DNA from: Phycisphaerae bacterium
Lineage (GTDB): Bacteria; Planctomycetota; Phycisphaerae; UBA1845; JAFGLZ01
DNA: 64,000 nt
Assembly (NCBI GenBank): GCA_016927755.1
Contig: JAFGLZ010000151.1
Coordinates: 1 to 64,000, forward strand
Direction: 5' to 3'
Positions 63,288 through 64,000 of the stretch are shown piece after piece. Position numbers and translations under genes: made by a program. The notes beneath the pieces were generated by a model. That model was not told where the DNA came from. It saw nothing but the letters and a program-made list of their open reading frames with translations, and made no database searches. Each line of letters opens with the position of its first letter. The stretch's first letter is position 1.

Positions 63288-64000
63288 ATGACACAAGACG
63301 AGCGTCCACGACTGGAAGAGTGCCTCTCGGCGTATCTGGACGACGAGCTGGACGAGTCCACGCGCACGTGGGTCGAGGGCGAGCTGGAGCGCTCGGCGGA
63401 GGCGCGGGAGAAGCTGGAATCGCTGCGCAAGGTGGTCTCCGTCGTGGGGGGCTTGCCGCGAGGAGAGGCCCCGGACGATCTGAGCGAGGTGGTTCTGGCC
63501 CGGTTGGAGCGGGAGCAGTTGTTCAACGGCATCGAGCCGTTCCCGACGGCGCCATCGACGCCGCCGGGGGCCCTGAGCTTCGGTCGGTTGATCGGCGCGG
63601 CGGCGGTTCTGCTGCTGGCGGTGTTGGTGGGGTACCTGGCGGTCGAATCGGTGATGGATTCTCGACAGCCGCCGATTCAGGTTGCGGATGCGGAGGGGGA
63701 GAAGGCCGATCGGGGTCCGGCGGTTGCCAAGGAGAAGGTGGAGGGGGACGAGGCGCTCAAGGGCAAGGCCGCACCGGGCCTGGTGGCGGGCGCGCCGGAG
63801 CAGGAAGCGCCGAGGATGAAGGGGGGGCTTGCCAAGGGAGGGCCCGCGGCGGCGGCGCGGGAGGTGGGTCAGGCTGTGGAGGAGATGAGGGTTGCGATGA
63901 TGCCTCAGGCTCCCGCGCCGGCGGCGCTAGCGGAACCGAAGGCAGCGCCGACAGTGCCTCCGGCAGCGGAGTCTGGTCAGGCGGTGGCGGTCGCGAATCG
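63288..64000 (+). CDS. Anti-sigma factor, membrane-anchored (runs off the window)
   Basis: The open frame from ATG 63288 continues without a stop to the window end, 237 codons so far. The N-terminal ~75 residues read ECLSAYLDDELDE near residue 11 and look like the cytoplasmic sigma-binding domain of RseA/RsiW-type proteins, without the His-x3-Cys-x2-Cys zinc motif. One membrane helix is at about 108-128 (AAAVLLLAVLVGYLAV). The remaining exported part is low-complexity Ala/Pro/Gly/Lys. GGCAGGG precedes the ATG. It pairs with the preceding ECF sigma factor. Function of the long tail is unknown. Confidence 0.8.
   Translation, partial: MTQDERPRLEECLSAYLDDELDESTRTWVEGELERSAEAREKLESLRKVVSVVGGLPRGEAPDDLSEVVLARLEREQLFNGIEPFPTAPSTPPGALSFGRLIGAAAVLLLAVLVGYLAVESVMDSRQPPIQVADAEGEKADRGPAVAKEKVEGDEALKGKAAPGLVAGAPEQEAPRMKGGLAKGGPAAAAREVGQAVEEMRVAMMPQAPAPAALAEPKAAPTVPPAAESGQAVAVAN

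Noticed and set aside
62506..63309. N-terminal extension of adenylosuccinate lyase by 268 residues
   Set aside because: The extension runs antisense through the ECF sigma gene; ATG 62505 has a good ribosome binding site and homology begins there.

Overview
The window is GC-rich bacterial chromosome (no plasmid, phage, insertion-sequence or CRISPR signature seen). It most resembles an uncultured anaerobic or facultative member of the Planctomycetota, perhaps Phycisphaerae-like. The reasons are a MoxR/DUF58/VWA operon ending in very long membrane and coiled-coil proteins, planctomycete-style ThuA, Gfo/Idh/MocA and sugar-isomerase proteins, secE and nusG with long N-terminal extensions, and anaerobic C1 and H2 enzymes. 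The taxonomic placement is inference from gene content.

Layout. 142-13375: one operon-like run encoding a MoxR AAA ATPase, a DUF58 protein, two VWA/BatA-type membrane proteins and an 1822-residue DUF4175-like coiled-coil protein. 13461-20912: carbohydrate genes (TIM-barrel isomerase, ThuA-oxidoreductase fusion, arabinokinase/galactokinase-like GHMP kinase, clan-A glycoside hydrolase) with a bifunctional-nuclease-domain protein among them. 21338-26269: a FixL/FixJ-type two-component pair and a chemoreceptor. 26609-29469: a compact cluster of nucleotidyltransferase (with a SET-like tail), a 68-residue peptide, a PqqD-like protein and an HprK-related kinase. These are the parts used to phosphorylate peptides in some RiPP pathways, but no maturation protease or cyclase is present. 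29499-33650 (minus strand): second chemoreceptor, NiFe hydrogenase large subunit, small subunit.

34270-46548: C45 acyltransferase; an ABC exporter with an unusual N-terminal extension plus DUF1854 partner; zinc-ribbon protein; nucleoside phosphorylase; nucleotidyltransferase-fold/TPM pair; macrodomain protein; polysaccharide-type flippase; GNAT protein with a gene remnant behind it. 47300-51114: flavoprotein/ferredoxin/MvhD-like fusion followed by metV and metF, an acetogen-type methylenetetrahydrofolate reductase module. 51217-53025: membrane glycosyltransferase.

53096-57965: translation and transcription block, with promoter, tRNA-Thr, tuf, rpmG, tRNA-Trp, secE, nusG, rplK and rplA, closed by a strong terminator where rplJ/rplL/rpoB would be expected. 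It is followed by asd, an SDR, a PIN toxin-like pair, purB, and an ECF sigma/anti-sigma pair that runs off the right end.

The strongest candidates for undescribed biology are the orphan kinase/PqqD/nucleotidyltransferase/peptide cluster, the hydrogenase whose large subunit is encoded already in mature form, and the metVF-linked flavoprotein whose MvhD-like domain has lost nearly all its cysteines.
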